This document shows positions 21,835-33,234 of a stretch of DNA of 64,000 nt, one piece after another. The notes under the pieces are model-generated. The model made no database searches and was not told the origin of the DNA. It saw only the letters and a list, made by a program, of their open reading frames with translations. The stretch covers positions 139,761,697-139,825,696 of the forward strand of contig NC_073627.1 in NCBI RefSeq assembly GCF_029407905.1, written 5' to 3'. The position numbers were made by a program, and so were the translations under genes. The DNA is from Bubalus kerabau (Eukaryota > Chordata > Mammalia > Artiodactyla > Bovidae). Positions within the stretch are counted from its first letter, which is position 1; the number at the start of each line of letters is the position of its first letter.

Positions 21835-23234
21835 AATATAAGCAGAGTGACAATATACAGCCTTGACGTACTCCTTTTCCTATTTGGAACCAGTCTGTTG
21901 TTCCATGTCCAGTTCTAACTGTTGCTTCCTGACCTGCATATAGATTTCTCAAGAGACAGGTCAGGTGGTCTGGTATTCCCATCTCTTTCAGAATTTTCCA
22001 CAGTTTATTGTGATCCACACAGTCAAAGGCTTTGGCATAGTCAATAAAGCAGAAATAGATGTTTTTCTGGAACTCTCTTGATTTTTCCATGATCCAGCGG
22101 ATATCGGCAATTTGATCTCTGGTTCCTCTGCCTTTTCTAAAACCAGCTTGAACATCTGGAAGTTCACGGTTCATGTATTGCTGAAGCCTGGCTTGGAGAA
22201 TTTTGAGCATTACTTTACTAGCGTGTGAGATGAGTGCAATTGTGTCGTAGACTGAGCATTCTTTGGCATTGCCTTTCTTTGGGATTGGAATGAAAACTGA
22301 CTTTTTCCAGTCCTGTGGCCACTGCTGAGTTTTCCAAATTTGCTGACATATTGAGTGCAGCACTTTCACAGCATCATCTTTTAGGATATGAAATAGCTCA
22401 ACTGGAAGAAGCACAAGCTGGAATCAAGATGGCCAGGAGAAATATCAATAACCTCTGATATGCAGGTGATACCACCCTTATGGCAGAAAGTGAAGAAGAA
22501 CTAAAGAGCCTCTTGATGAAAGTGAAAGAGGAGAGTGAAAAAGGTGGCTTAAAGCTCAGCATTCAGAAAACGAAGATCATGGCATCCAGTCCCATCGCTT
22601 CATGGCAAATAGATGGGGAAACAGTGGAAACAGTGGTTGACTCTATTTTGGGGGGCTCCAAAGTCACTGCAGATGGTGATTGCAGCCATGAAATTAAAAG
22701 ACGCTTACTCCTTGGAAGGGAAGTTATGACTAACCTAGACAGCATATTAAAAAGCAGAGACATTACTTTTCCAACAAAGGTCCGTCTAGTCAAGGCTATG
22801 GTTTTTCCAGTAGTCATGTATGGAGTGAGAGTTGGACTATAAAGAAAGCTGAGTGCTGAAGAATTGATGCTTTTGAACTGTGGTGTTGGAGAAGACTCTT
22901 GAGAGTCCCTTGGACTGCAAGGAGATCCAACCAGTCCACCCTAAAGGAGATCAGTCCTGGGTGTTCATTGGAAGGACTGATGTTGAAGCTGAAACTCCAA
23001 TACTTTGGCCACCTGATGCAAAGAGCTGACTCATTTGAAAAGACCTTGATGCTGGGAAAGATTGAGGGCAGGAGGAGAAGGGGACGACAGAGGATGAGAT
23101 GGTTGATGGCATCACCGACTCAATGGACATGAGTTTGGGTAAACTCCGGGAGTTGGTGATGGATAGGGAGGCCTGGTGCTGTGGTTCATGGGGTCGTAAT
23201 GAGTTGGACATGACTGAGTGACTGAACTGAACTG
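21835..23234. mobile_element. BovB LINE with internal inversion
   Basis: 21,835-22,401 reads as BovB reverse transcriptase on the minus strand, including FCFIDYAKAFD and KGVRQGC motifs. From about 22,402 to 23,234 the same element continues on the plus strand through the RT active-site region to the 3' end. The join shares CTGG and skips about 45 bases of BovB. A 9-bp TSD ATGAGTAAA at 21,826-21,834 and 23,235-23,243 brackets both halves, so this was one insertion. A stop precedes YAGD (normally YADD), so the copy is inactive. Confidence 0.93.
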
Positions 23235-23388
23235 ATGAGTAAACCTGATAATACTTATGATCACAACCAACCTGAATCAGATGTGAGCTGTTTCCATTCT
23301 GAATGACAGAAAACCTAAAGCAATAGTGACATAAACAGGAAAGAACTTTATTTCCCTTGTCCATAACCATGCCTCAGACAAGCAACCC

Positions 23389-23520
23389 GGGACTTCCCTG
23401 GCAGACCAGTGGTTATGGCTCTGAGCTTCCACTGCAAGAGGCACAGGTTCCACCCTTAGTGGGGGAACTAAGATCTCGAATGCTTCCTGGTGCCACCAAA
23501 AATTAAATAAAAAAGAGGGG
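23389..23520 (+). mobile_element. CHR-type SINE
   Basis: TSD AGCAACCC at 23,381-23,388 and 23,521-23,528. Confidence 0.92.
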
Positions 23521-23528
23521 AGCAACCC

Positions 23529-23885
23529 ACAGGTCCGATTTGATAACTCCATAATCATCAGGTGCCCAGGATCATCACTTGACTTCTCCTTCATGCTACA
23601 AGATGTACTGAAGCAATGATCAAGTGTTTTGAAACTCAGTAGTTCAAATGGCAGCCTCCTGCAATCCCCTTCTCCAGTTACTTTGAAAAAGGTGAATTGC
23701 CTGTATTAACTTTTTTGCTTGCAAAAAAATGTAGATTGGTATAATGTCAATTGACCATAACTCAGCCCCTTACCAGAGCCAGACACAATACTCTTGGGCA
23801 GCTATGTGTCCACCTAAAAATTGGAAGTTCTGTGTGTGTGTGTATGTTTTTTAACATGGAAGATAAATTTATTACATAATGCCTT
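23529..23885. other. no recognised feature
   Basis: Unique-looking sequence. A short GTGTGTGTGTGTATG run occurs at 23,832-23,846. Confidence 0.4.
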
Positions 23886-24177
23886 TTTAAAAATTTCATT
23901 TATTTATCTTTGGCTGTGCTGGGTCTTTGTTGCTTTGCATGGGCTTTCTCTAGTTGCAGTGAGTTGGAGCTACTCTTTGTTGTGGTGCTCAGGCTTCTCA
24001 TTGTGGTGGCTTCTCTTGTTGCTGAGCACAGGCTCTAGGCAAGCGGGCTTCAGTAGTTGTGGTGCATGGGCTTAGCTGCTCTGAGGCATGTGGAATCTTC
24101 CTGGACCAGGGATCAAACCTGTGTCCCCTACATTAGCAGGCAAATTCTTATCTACTGTGCCACCAGGGAAGTCCACA
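23886..24177 (-). mobile_element. CHR-type SINE, long form
   Basis: A near full-length minus-strand copy from a reversed A/T tail to the reversed head CCACCAGGGAAGTCC. Confidence 0.9.
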
Positions 24178-24369
24178 CCTTGTTTTCAAAAATGTTCATT
24201 TTTTTTTAAAATTCATAATGCTTGTGTTGTTTATGTATAATAGTTTGATACAGTACGTTGTACGTTACAGCTTTCTTTCTCTCAAATATTCTAAGGCTCT
24301 CCTACTCCTTCTCTTTTGCTAAAGTAAAGGCACTCGAAACAACATGTGAGCAAGTTTTCAAAAAGAAAA

Positions 24370-24885
24370 TGGGGGCTTTCGTGGAGGTCTAGTGGTTAAG
24401 AATCTATCTTCCAACGCAGGGGACTCAGGTTGGATCCCTGGTTGGGGAATTAAGATCCCACATGCCACCAGGCAAAAAGAGGAACACCACAACTACAGAC
24501 GCCTGTGTAACCTAGAGAGAGCCTGTGCTCCACAACTTGAGAAAGCCTATGAGACGCAATGATGACCTGCTGCTGCTCCTGCTGCGTCGCTTCAGTCGTG
24601 TCCGACTCTGTGCGACCCCATAGACAGCAGCCCACCAGGCTCCCCTGTCCCTGGGATTCTCCAGGCAAGAACACTGGAGTGGGTTGCCATTTCCTTCTCC
24701 AATGCATGAAAGTGAAAAGTGAAAGTGAAAAGTGAAAGTGAAGTCGCTCAGATGTGTCCGACTCTTCGCGACCCCATGGACTGTAGCCTACCAGGCTCCT
24801 CCGTCCATGGGATTTTCCAGGCAAGAGTACTGGAGAATGAAGACCTAGCACAGACTAAAAATAAATTAAAAAGACAAGACAAGAA
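24370..24885 (+). mobile_element. long CHR-type SINE split by BOV-A2
   Basis: Plus-strand CHR body at 24,370-24,568 and its final part and A-rich tail at 24,836-24,885. Confidence 0.87.
24569..24835 (-). mobile_element. BOV-A2 SINE nested in CHR
   Basis: Minus-strand BovA dimer with a reversed (AGC)n tail. Flanked by AATGATGACCT at 24,558-24,568 and AATGAAGACCT at 24,836-24,846, a TSD with one change. Confidence 0.94.
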
Positions 24886-25410
24886 AATGAATTGAACAAA
24901 ATTTTAGTAGCACTACACCAACCAGCTTTAAAATCAGGACAAAATATCTGAATTGGATGCCACACCCTTTTAAGGAAGTTATCATTCATGCTTTTTTCAT
25001 CTTAAAGCATGCTTACAAATCAGCAACACCAACAGGAAAAATAAAACAATCTACAACAATCAATTCTGTTTGTTTGCTGAACCTAACAGGTTTATATCAA
25101 TGCAAAGAAGGAGTGTGAAGAATGCACATCCAGGGAAAAGTAGCAATCTCTGACCAGCCACATACATTCTCCCTAGTTGATAAATCTCAAATAACTAATC
25201 TGTATTCAAAGTAACTATAAACTCCATGAAGGCTGCAGGCAGTTTTTTTCTTTACAGAAAGGAGAGAATTTACTTTTCAGAACCCTGAAGGAGATCTGAT
25301 AAAGAAACTTGCTCCCATTAGAGTTATAAAGAAGAAAGAAGCAGCTAAAAGACAAGTTCAGAAATTTGCTAGAAATGCTATTATACTGATACTAAAACGA
25401 ATGAATGTAT
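24886..25410. other. no recognised feature
   Basis: AT-rich sequence without a gene or a recognisable repeat. Confidence 0.4.
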
Positions 25411-25421
25411 TCAATGTTTCT

Positions 25422-25635
25422 GGGCTTCTCAGGTGGCTCAGTGGTAAAGAATCTGCCTGCCAATGCAGGAGATGCAGAAATTCTATCCCTGGGTTGGGAA
25501 GATCCCCTGAAGAAGGAAATGGCAACCCACTCCAGTATTCTTGCCTGGGAAATCCCATGGACAGAGGAGGCTGGCAGGCTACAGTCCACGGAGTCACAAA
25601 GAATCAGGTATGACTGAGAGACTGAACACACGCAG
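25422..25635 (+). mobile_element. Bov-tA SINE
   Basis: TSD TCAATGTTTCT at 25,411-25,421 and 25,636-25,646. Confidence 0.95.
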
Positions 25636-25654
25636 TCAATGTTTCTATAACATT

Positions 25655-25800
25655 TTTAAAAATTGTTACAATTACTCTCTTTAAATCCTCACCCAAAAAT
25701 TGTAGTTTGTATGATCATCCTCATTTAACAAAAGAGAAAGCTGAAATTTAAAGAACATAAATGATTTACCCAAGTTTTAAAGCAATGGACTAAAATTAGT
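25655..25800 (+). mobile_element. MIR-like fragment
   Basis: The TCATCCTCATTTAACAAAAGAGAAAGCTGA stretch and the following TTACCCAAG match the MIR core, diverged. Confidence 0.45.
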
Positions 25801-26200
25801 CTTCTTAAGAATCTATGTTCTTTCTTCCCTTCCTGTATACCTCCTTCTATGGAATTTGATGAGGCACATGTGTCTCCATGTTGGAAGTAGATGGTGATGA
25901 CTCCCAAAATCTCTGGGTAATGTATTAATACAAGGTGACCTGAGATCTGAGCTGCAAGACATAGTCAGATCATTGAAGAAAAGACCCAGTCTTTTGTTAT
26001 AAGATTGTCTTTCTATAAACCAGAGGACTTGCTGAAAGCTACTTTATTTCCAAGTGAGATGTACTGGCATGAAAGCCTAGAATTCTCCCATGTGCGCTGT
26101 TTCCTGAGACACTGAGTTTCTGACCCCTTTTCAAGCCTCAGTTTTCATCAGCACTCCCTATGCTGCTAGGATGCAGAAACACTGTGTGATTCCATTCTTA
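25801..26200. other. no recognised feature
   Basis: Unique-looking sequence without gene evidence. Confidence 0.4.
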
Positions 26201-26204
26201 GGAC

Positions 26205-26370
26205 GTATCTGAAGCAGTCAAAATCATAGAAACAGAAAGTAGAAATGTGGTTACCAGGGGCTGGGGGCAGAGGAAGGAGGAATTCACCTGAATGAGTACA
26301 GAGTTTCAGTTTTTCAAGATGAGAAAGTTCAAGAGATCTGTTATAACACATAAATAGACTTCATGCTCCT
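26205..26370 (+). mobile_element. L1M 3' UTR fragment
   Basis: Contains the widespread GTTACCAGGGGCTGGGGG phrase of L1M 3' UTRs at 26,251-26,268. Confidence 0.6.
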
Positions 26371-26394
26371 GGACTGGACTTTTTAAAATTATTA

Positions 26395-26655
26395 AGATGG
26401 TAAATTTTATGTGTTTTTTAATTGACATACAGTTGATATACAATATTGTATTAGATTCAGGTGTACAACATAGTGATTCAAAATTTTTATAGATTATACT
26501 CCATTTAAAGATGTTATAAAATATTGGCTATATTATCTGTGCTGCAAAATACATCCTTGTAGCTTACTTATTTTATACAGACTAGTTTGTAACTCTTACT
26601 CCACTACCCCTATCTTGTCCTCTCCCTGCTTTTCTCTTCTCCCTGGTAACCTCTA
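26395..26655 (-). mobile_element. L1 3' UTR fragment
   Basis: Minus-strand L1 3' UTR. The start at ATTGACATACAGTTGATATAC wording is typical. It lies tail-to-tail with the plus-strand L1M piece. Confidence 0.65.
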
Positions 26656-26676
26656 CACACACACACACACACACAG
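26656..26676. repeat. (CA)n microsatellite
   Basis: About ten CA units at the end of the L1 fragment. Confidence 0.9.
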
Positions 26677-26771
26677 CAGAATTCTACAGGTGAAAAGTAG
26701 GATGCTGGCCCAGGAATTAGTTACACAGCTTTGAGATGCCAATCTAAATTGTCACTAGGTAACTAAGCCAT

Positions 26772-26857
26772 GGACAGAGGAGCCTGGTGGGCTATGGTCC
26801 ATAGGGTCACAAAGAGTGGGACACAACTGAAGTGACTTAGCACACGCACACACACAC
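26772..26857 (+). mobile_element. 5'-truncated BovA
   Basis: Only about 85 bases, ending in (CA)n. TSD AACTAAGCCAT at 26,761-26,771 and 26,858-26,868 shows a complete, very short insertion event. Confidence 0.92.
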
Positions 26858-26970
26858 AACTAAGCCATAGCTTTTGAGTACACCATGCGTGATCAGAGTG
26901 GAACTGAGCTACTGAGGTTTTTCTACTCTTTACAAGTTGGGTTGAATTAAGTGCTGCCAATGCCAAATCT

Positions 26971-27245
26971 CGGAGAAGGCAATGGCACCCCACTCCAGTA
27001 CTCTCACCTGGAAAATCCCATGGACAGAAGGGCCTGGTGGGCTGCAGTCCATGGGGTCGCTAAGAGTCGGACATGACTGAGCGACTTCACTTTATTTTTT
27101 CACTTTCATTCACTGGAGAAGGAAATGGCAACCCACTCCAGTGTTCTTGCCTGGAGAATCCCAGGGACGGGGGAGCCTGGTGGGCTGACATCTATGGGGT
27201 CGCACAGAGTCGGACACGACTGACATGACTTAGCAGCAGCAGCAG
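26971..27245 (+). mobile_element. BOV-A2 SINE
   Basis: TSD CAATGCCAAATCT at 26,958-26,970 and 27,246-27,258, perfect over 13 bp. (AGC)n tail at the right edge. Confidence 0.96.
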
Positions 27246-27494
27246 CAATGCCAAATCTACTAAGGAGAGGAGATGAATTGAGGCAGATTGTTGGTTACTG
27301 TGTTAGTGCACAGCTAGTTCAGTCCTTCTCACACCAATGACAGTGGACAAATCTTTATTATTGGAATTGATTGAACCCTAATAGTATCTGGTGTTGACTC
27401 TCCTGATTTCAGGGCTGTTCTCCTAAGAAACGATACATACTGTTGTGGAAACCCCAGCCATGTGCCTCTAATCAGCCTGGTCTCTGCATCACTC

Positions 27495-27713
27495 TGGGCT
27501 TCCCAGTGGTTCTGTGGTAAAAAACACGCCTGCCAATGCAGGAGATGCAGGTTCAATCCCTAGGTCAGAAAGATCCCCTGGAGGAGGAAATGGCAAACCA
27601 CCCACTTCTGTATTCTTGCCTGAAAAATCCCATGGACAGAGGAGCCTGGCGGACTACAGTCCATGGGGTCACAAAAAGTCGCACACAACGCAGTGACTAA
27701 ACAACAGCAACAA
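27495..27713 (+). mobile_element. Bov-tA SINE
   Basis: TSD CTGCATCACTC at 27,484-27,494 and 27,714-27,724. Confidence 0.95.
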
Positions 27714-27724
27714 CTGCATCACTC

Positions 27725-27986
27725 CAGCTGTTGGCGCTACTTACAGGTATGTGCTGGGACTAGATCTCCAATTTCCATTTTTCCAGGAACCTGCTCCTGT
27801 GTACATTCTTCTTATTTTCCTTTTTTCCTCTTCCTGGATTTGTTACCCTACCTGCATCTCCCTCCAGTTTTCCCTTCTGCCCTACTAGACTCCATCTATT
27901 ACTATACTTTTCCATTTGCTTCATCCCTTCTCTATTTTATGTTTTTAAACATTGAACACAAAATGCATTATATTTAACAACAAACT
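27725..27986. repeat. pyrimidine-rich tract
   Basis: 27,770-27,950 is dominated by C and T on the plus strand (TTCTTCTTATTTTCC type blocks) without strict periodicity. No gene. Confidence 0.55.
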
Positions 27987-27995
27987 CTGGGATTC

Positions 27996-28201
27996 ACTGG
28001 ACTTCCCCAGTGATTCAGTGGTAAAGAATCAGCGTATAATGAAGGAGAGCAGGTTTCAATCCCTGAGTCAAGAAGATCCTAGCAAGGAGGAAATGGCAAC
28101 CCACTCCAGTATTCTTGCCTGGAACATCCCGTGGTCAGAGAAGCCTGGTGGGTCCCAGTCCATGGGGTCACAAAGAGTTGGACTGATTGAGCACCCAAGC
28201 A
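27996..28201 (+). mobile_element. Bov-tA SINE
   Basis: More diverged in its tRNA-like part than its neighbours. TSD CTGGGATTC at 27,987-27,995 and 28,202-28,210. Confidence 0.92.
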
Positions 28202-28210
28202 CTGGGATTC

Positions 28211-28670
28211 GTTAGAATAGAGTGCTAAAATTTCTTATCATCTGCATACAATAATCAAAGAAGGTTTGATAACAATAGGCTTAGATATAAAATAAGGACC
28301 AACAAGCCTTTCTTGTCCTCCTGATAGAAATACAGTGGTTGTGGAATTCTCAGTCAAAGGGCTCCTTTCAGGAAAAATCTGACCCATCTTCCTATAGCTA
28401 ACCTGTGGTACTCTGAAAATATTCACGTACAAGTTATTAGTGTCAGACATGCAGATTTGCACAAAGGCATATAAAGGTCTGAAACTTGATAAACGTTTTT
28501 TATTAAAATGGAAAAGACCTTCTTCTTTGCTCTAATCATATTTTATAATAATTCATTTCTTTGTATGAACTCTTTTGAAGATGGTAAACCAAGGCCAAAG
28601 TGATGGAAAGATATATTCTGGAAGATCTCCCCAAAGGGAGTTCCCAATATGAAGCAACACAGGATGAAAA
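28211..28670. other. no recognised feature
   Basis: Unique-looking sequence without gene evidence. Confidence 0.4.
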
Positions 28671-28905
28671 GGCAGAATAACCACCCTAAGGTTGATTCTG
28701 ACCAGAGAATCCAAGCTCTAACTCTGACTCTGCCTCTCACCGTGTACCTGACCTTGGGTAAGTTACTTAGTGACTCTTAAGCTCTACTCTGTTCACCTAT
28801 TTTATTGGAATAAAGATACTACCCACCTGATAGAGTTAATAAGGAAATGAGAGGGTCTATGTAAATGTCTTATCACAGTTACTCTCAAGGCATAGTAAGA
28901 TTTGG
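28671..28905 (-). mobile_element. MIR SINE
   Basis: Minus-strand MIR with recognisable TGACCTTGGGTAAGTTACTTA core at 28,750. Confidence 0.7.
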
Positions 28906-28999
28906 GCAACTGGTAATACTGAAATCAACATAAAACCCCTGTTCCTGACATAAAAGAGTAGGTTTTGGGTTTCTTTTTCATAGTCTCAAATTGACTATT

Positions 29000-29300
29000 T
29001 TTTTTTTCCCCAAGCTCTAAATGTTTTATTTTGTACTGGGGTATAACCTATTAACAATGTTGTAGTTTCGGGTGAACAGCGAAGGGACTCAGCCATACAC
29101 ACACATATACATGTATCCATTCTCCCCCAAACTCCCCTCCCATCCAGGCTGGCACATAACATTGAGTAGAGTTCCATGGGCTATTCAGTAGATCCTTGCT
29201 GGTTACCCATTTTAAATATAGCAGTGTGTAAATGGCCTTCCCAAAGTCCCTAACTATCCCTGCCGCCTGGCAACCATAAGTTAGTTTTCTAAATCTGTAA
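29000..29300 (-). mobile_element. L1 3' UTR fragment
   Basis: Minus-strand L1 3' UTR including the CAAACTCCCCTCCCATCCAGGC block at 29,128, which recurs at 47.8 kb. Confidence 0.75.
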
Positions 29301-29344
29301 GTGACAGATCAGGTATTAAAAGAATTCTGAACACTCAGAAAAAG

Positions 29345-29643
29345 TGAAAGTGAAAGTCGTTCAGTCGTGTCCAGCTCTTTGCAAACCCATGGACTGTATA
29401 GTCCATGGAATTCTCCAGGCCAGAATACTGGAGTGGGTAGCCTTTCCCTTCTCCAGGGGATCTTCCCAATGCAGCGATTGAACCCAGGGCTCCCTAATTG
29501 CAGGCAGATTCTTTACCAGCTGAACCACAGGGAAGCCCAAGAATACTGGAGTGGGTAGCCTATCCCTTCTCCAGCGGATCTTCCCGAGCCAGGAATCCAA
29601 TCAGGGTCTCCTGCATTGCAGGCAGATTCTTTACCAACTGAGC
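29345..29643 (-). mobile_element. Bov-tA SINE with a duplicated tRNA-BovA unit
   Basis: Same composite order as 2411-2727. A diverged TSD (AACACTCAGAA before, AATACTCAAAA after) is plausible. Confidence 0.88.
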
Positions 29644-29645
29644 TA

Positions 29646-31089
29646 AATACTCAAAACTCATCAGCTATTGCGTAGCTGTAATTCATATTTAAAACAGCAG
29701 GTGGCACTAATATCATATTTATCTGATACTACATGGCCCCTGAATTTTTTCTTTTTTCTTTTTTTTTAAGCATTCCCTTTTGGTTTTCTTTTCCAGAAAC
29801 AGCATTTCCTCCTTGATCTTTTCAATTTTTGTTATCCTTCTATGATTTAGTAGGCTATTTTCAGTAGCATAGCCTAGTAAATTGTTTCTATTTTTAATAT
29901 TTTTAATGTAGACACAAATTTCCATGGGCTGATTACATGAAATTTTTAAAATTTATTTGAAGTTTTGCCCTCTTTCTAATTCATTCTCTAAATTTGACCA
30001 TATTGTTTCCCTATGGGCACTGAAACAAAAGTATTTTACATCTGTGTTCACCTTTGATCCTAAGAAAAGTTCAAGCCCTTTTCCAGAATACCGCAAGATA
30101 ACAACAAATACGTTTATTAGAAGGAATGTTTGAAGAAAAGACTTTGAGTTTGGCAAAAGGAAAACTATCAATGCTTCTGAAATAATTTTTAAATTGCATG
30201 ATGGATCTGCTCATGGTTAATTCAGCAGCAATGATCATGACATTTTTCCAGTTCAGTTTGCATTGCTCTCACAACATATCAGTGTATGTAATATCCTTTG
30301 CTGCTGCCATTGCAGCTAATGGCAGGTCATTCTCTAACCCAGGCTGAAAGCTGCAGGTTTGACTTTATGTGGTTGCATCAAGCTTGAACTGTGACACAGG
30401 CCTGGGTTCCCTTTTGTCACTGAGTTTAGAGATCTTCTAAGAGTTAACCCAGTTCCTCACAGTAAGATGCTCACTCAGAGCTAACTGAAGGCAAAAACAC
30501 AGGCTCTTGCAAAGTGTATTTGTGCAACCACATCCCAGAGTCTCGGTTGCAACCTAATTCTGTGGTCAGAACACACACACAGTGGTGTTAAGAAAGATCG
30601 ACCACAAGAGCAGGGCTGTCAGTTCACACAGGGACAGGAGGTGAACTCTGAGGGCCCTGTAATGCCTTTTAGTGGGCAGTGGCACCAGCTTTGAGGGAGG
30701 AATTCACAATGACATCCTGCAACCCACTGAAAGGCCCATTCCCTCCAAAAGCACATGCTAGTGAAAAAATAACAGGAATCAGGTTGACTTATTTAAATTT
30801 CTCTGTAACAAGTAAAATCATTTTGAACCTAAATTCTCTTCCATGTTTAAGGATGGATAAGTTTTCAGTGGCAGTGGGGGTAGGGGGTAGGACAAAACTT
30901 TACAGAAGCTGAAATATCACATGTGTACAATTGAGTAGTAAATTTCATGAAATAGACCTATTTTTATTTTTGGCCAATGAGGTCCCCTCACATGGACATC
31001 AAAAGAAGAGACAAGAGTCATGATAAAATTCCGAGTTAGTGGAAAATATTCATTGTTGATTCTGTTAGCCAGTAATTTTACTAGCAAAT
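29646..31089. other. 1.4-kb repeat-free island, candidate regulatory DNA
   Basis: This is the longest recognised transposon-free stretch left of the promoter. 29,750-30,180 is AT-rich. 30,190-30,720 has balanced composition with clustered TTAATT, GCTAATGG and GCAGC motifs. No coding frame over 80 codons. Function unknown. Confidence 0.4.
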
Positions 31090-31099
31090 AATGACAATT

Positions 31100-31321
31100 G
31101 GGGCTTCCCAGGTGGTGCTAGTGGTAAAGAATCTGCTTGCTAATGCAGGAGATGTAAAAGATGCGAGTTCAATCCCTGGGTTGGAAGATCCTCTGGAGAA
31201 GGAATGGCAACCCACTCCAGTATTCTTGCCTAGAGAATCCCATAGACAGAGGAACTTGGCAGGCTATAGTCCATAGGATCAAAAAGAGTTGGACACGACT
31301 GAAGCAACTGAGCACACACAC
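31100..31321 (+). mobile_element. Bov-tA SINE
   Basis: TSD AATGACAATT at 31,090-31,099 and 31,322-31,331. Confidence 0.95.
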
Positions 31322-31412
31322 AATGACAATTAGATCTCCTGTAATTCCTGTCTCACATTTCCTTGTATTGGATAAAGCAGTCCTGGATACTGGTCTAAAG
31401 ATTGTATTAGAG

Positions 31413-31601
31413 CAGGGGTCCCCAGCTTCTGGGATCTAATGCCTGATGATCTGAGGTGGAGCTGATGCAGTAATAATAGAAATAAAGCGCATAATAAATG
31501 TAATGCTCTTAAATCATCCCAAAACCATCCCATACCCCAGGTCCATGGAATAACTGTCTTCCATAAAACCAGTCCCAGGTGACAAAAAAAGTTGAACCCT
31601 T
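31413..31601. mobile_element. non-autonomous hAT-like DNA transposon
   Basis: Starts with CAGGGGTCCCCAGCTTCTGG and ends in AAAAGTTGAACCCT wording, the two ends of a common mammalian hAT-type MITE. The exact 8-bp direct repeat TATTAGAG at 31,405-31,412 and 31,602-31,609 is the length expected for hAT elements. Confidence 0.8.
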
Positions 31602-31726
31602 TATTAGAGGACTTAATTTCATATTTCTTATTTCCAGTGAATGGGACAATTTGCACTTCCGTGTGATGCAAGCTGCTTGTTTCTAACATAGACTCTTCAT
31701 CAAATTAAGGATGTATATCCTATTCT

Positions 31727-31906
31727 CAGGGCTTCCCAGGTGGTGCTAGTGGTGAAGAACCCGCCTGCCAAAGCAAGAGACATAGAAGATGAGGGTGTGA
31801 TCCCTGGGTTGGGAAGATCCCCTGGAGGAGGGCATGGAAACCCACTCCAGTGTTCTTGCCTGGAGAATCCCATGGACAGAGGAGCCTGGCGGGCGACTGG
31901 GACACA
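31727..31906 (+). mobile_element. Bov-tA SINE lacking part of its 3' end
   Basis: TSD GTATATCCTATTCT at 31,713-31,726 and GTATATCCAATTCT at 31,907-31,920. About 45 bases before the tail are missing although the TSD is present, so the loss probably occurred before or during insertion. Confidence 0.92.
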
Positions 31907-32044
31907 GTATATCCAATTCTTAGTTGATTAAGAGTTTGGATCAAGAGTGAATGTTAGTTTTATCAAACATCTTTGCATATCTACCCAGATGATCATTTGG
32001 TTTTTTCTCTGAGATCTTTTCATGAGATAAATTCTGTTGATAAA

Positions 32045-32322
32045 ACGGAGAAGGCAGTGGCACCCCACTCCAGTACTCTTGCCTGGAAAATCCCATGGAC
32101 AGAGGAGCCTGGTAGGCTGCAGTCCATGGGGTCGCTAAGAGTCAGACAATACTGAACGACTTCACTTTGACTTTTGATTTTCATGCATTGGAGAAGGAAA
32201 TGGCAACCCACTCCAGTGTTCTTGCCTGGACAATCCCAGGGATGGGGGAGCCTGGTGGGCTGCTGTCTATGGGGTCGCACAGAGTCGGACATGACTGAAG
32301 TGACTCAGCAGCAGCAGCAGCA
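32045..32322 (+). mobile_element. BOV-A2 SINE at the left end of a chimeric insertion
   Basis: Complete BovA dimer with (AGC)n tail. Its left TSD copy AAATTCTGTTGATAAA is at 32,029-32,044, but the partner is at 33,235-33,250, beyond the L1 piece, and not directly after this SINE. Confidence 0.92.
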
Positions 32323-32334
32323 AAGGAATTGAAA

Positions 32335-32541
32335 GGGGTTTCCCTGGCGGTTCAGTGGTAAAGACCCCCCACCCCTGCCAGTGCAGGTTCAGTCCCTGGG
32401 TCAGGAAGATCCCCTGGAGAAGGAAATGGCAGCCCACTCCAGTATTCTCGCCTGGGAAATTCCATGGACAGAGGAGCCTGGTGGGTTACAGTCCATGGGG
32501 TCACAAAGAGTCAGACACGACTTAGCGACTAAATAACAACA
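32335..32541 (+). mobile_element. Bov-tA SINE
   Basis: Flanked by AAAGGAATTG and AAAGGAGCTG, an imperfect TSD. It inserted about ten bases to the right of the BOV-A2/L1 join. Confidence 0.88.
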
Positions 32542-32542
32542 A

Positions 32543-33234
32543 AGGAGCTGTACATTTACAGCAAAGTATGCACCTGAACCTTTAGAACAGCTTTGTTCAT
32601 AACTGCCAAAACTTGAAGGCAACCAAGATGTCCTTCAGGAGGTAAAGGCGTGAATAAACTGTGGTACATCTAAACAATGAAAAATTATTCAGTGGTTTAA
32701 AAAAAAAAAAGACATGAACTCTCAAGCCATGAATATACAAGGAAGAACCTTAAATGCATATCAGTATGTGAAGGAAGCCAATCTGAAAAGACTCCATACT
32801 ATATATTCCCAACTACAGGACTATGGAAAAGATAAAACAATGGAGACAGTAAGAAGATCAGTGGTTGCCAGGGGTTAGTGAAGGAGAATGAGTAGGTAGA
32901 GAAGAAGATTTTTAGGGCAACACATGCTATTATAATGGTGGATATATGGCATGATAGCTTGTCTAAATCCATCGAATGTACTCCACCAAGACTGAAACTT
33001 CATGTCAACTGTGGACTTTGGGTGACAATGATGTATCAATACAGGTTCCTCAATGTTCAACAAACACACCACTCTGGCGGAGGAGGCTGATGGAGGGTGG
33101 CTGTGCATGTGTGGGGATGTGGGGAGGGGGGCGGGGGTTGGTATATGGAAACCCTCTGTATTTTCTACTTAGTTTTGCTATGAATCTAAACTGCTTTAAA
33201 AAATAAACTCTATTTAAAAATAAACTAAAAAAAA
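32543..33234 (+). mobile_element. L1M 3' end, part of a chimeric insertion
   Basis: L1M 3' region and UTR, with GTTGCCAGGGGTTAG wording at 32,864, a G-rich tract at 33,113-33,137, AATAAA motifs and a terminal A-run at 33,226-33,236. It shares a TSD with the BOV-A2 at 32,045. Confidence 0.82.

Noticed and set aside
21824..22414. 196-codon reverse-transcriptase-like protein as a cellular gene
   Set aside because: It is the inverted half of a BovB element. The other half has a stop and an altered active-site box, and a TSD brackets the whole.
22480..22842. 120-codon plus-strand frame as a gene
   Set aside because: Part of the same BovB 3' region; no promoter or splice signals of its own.
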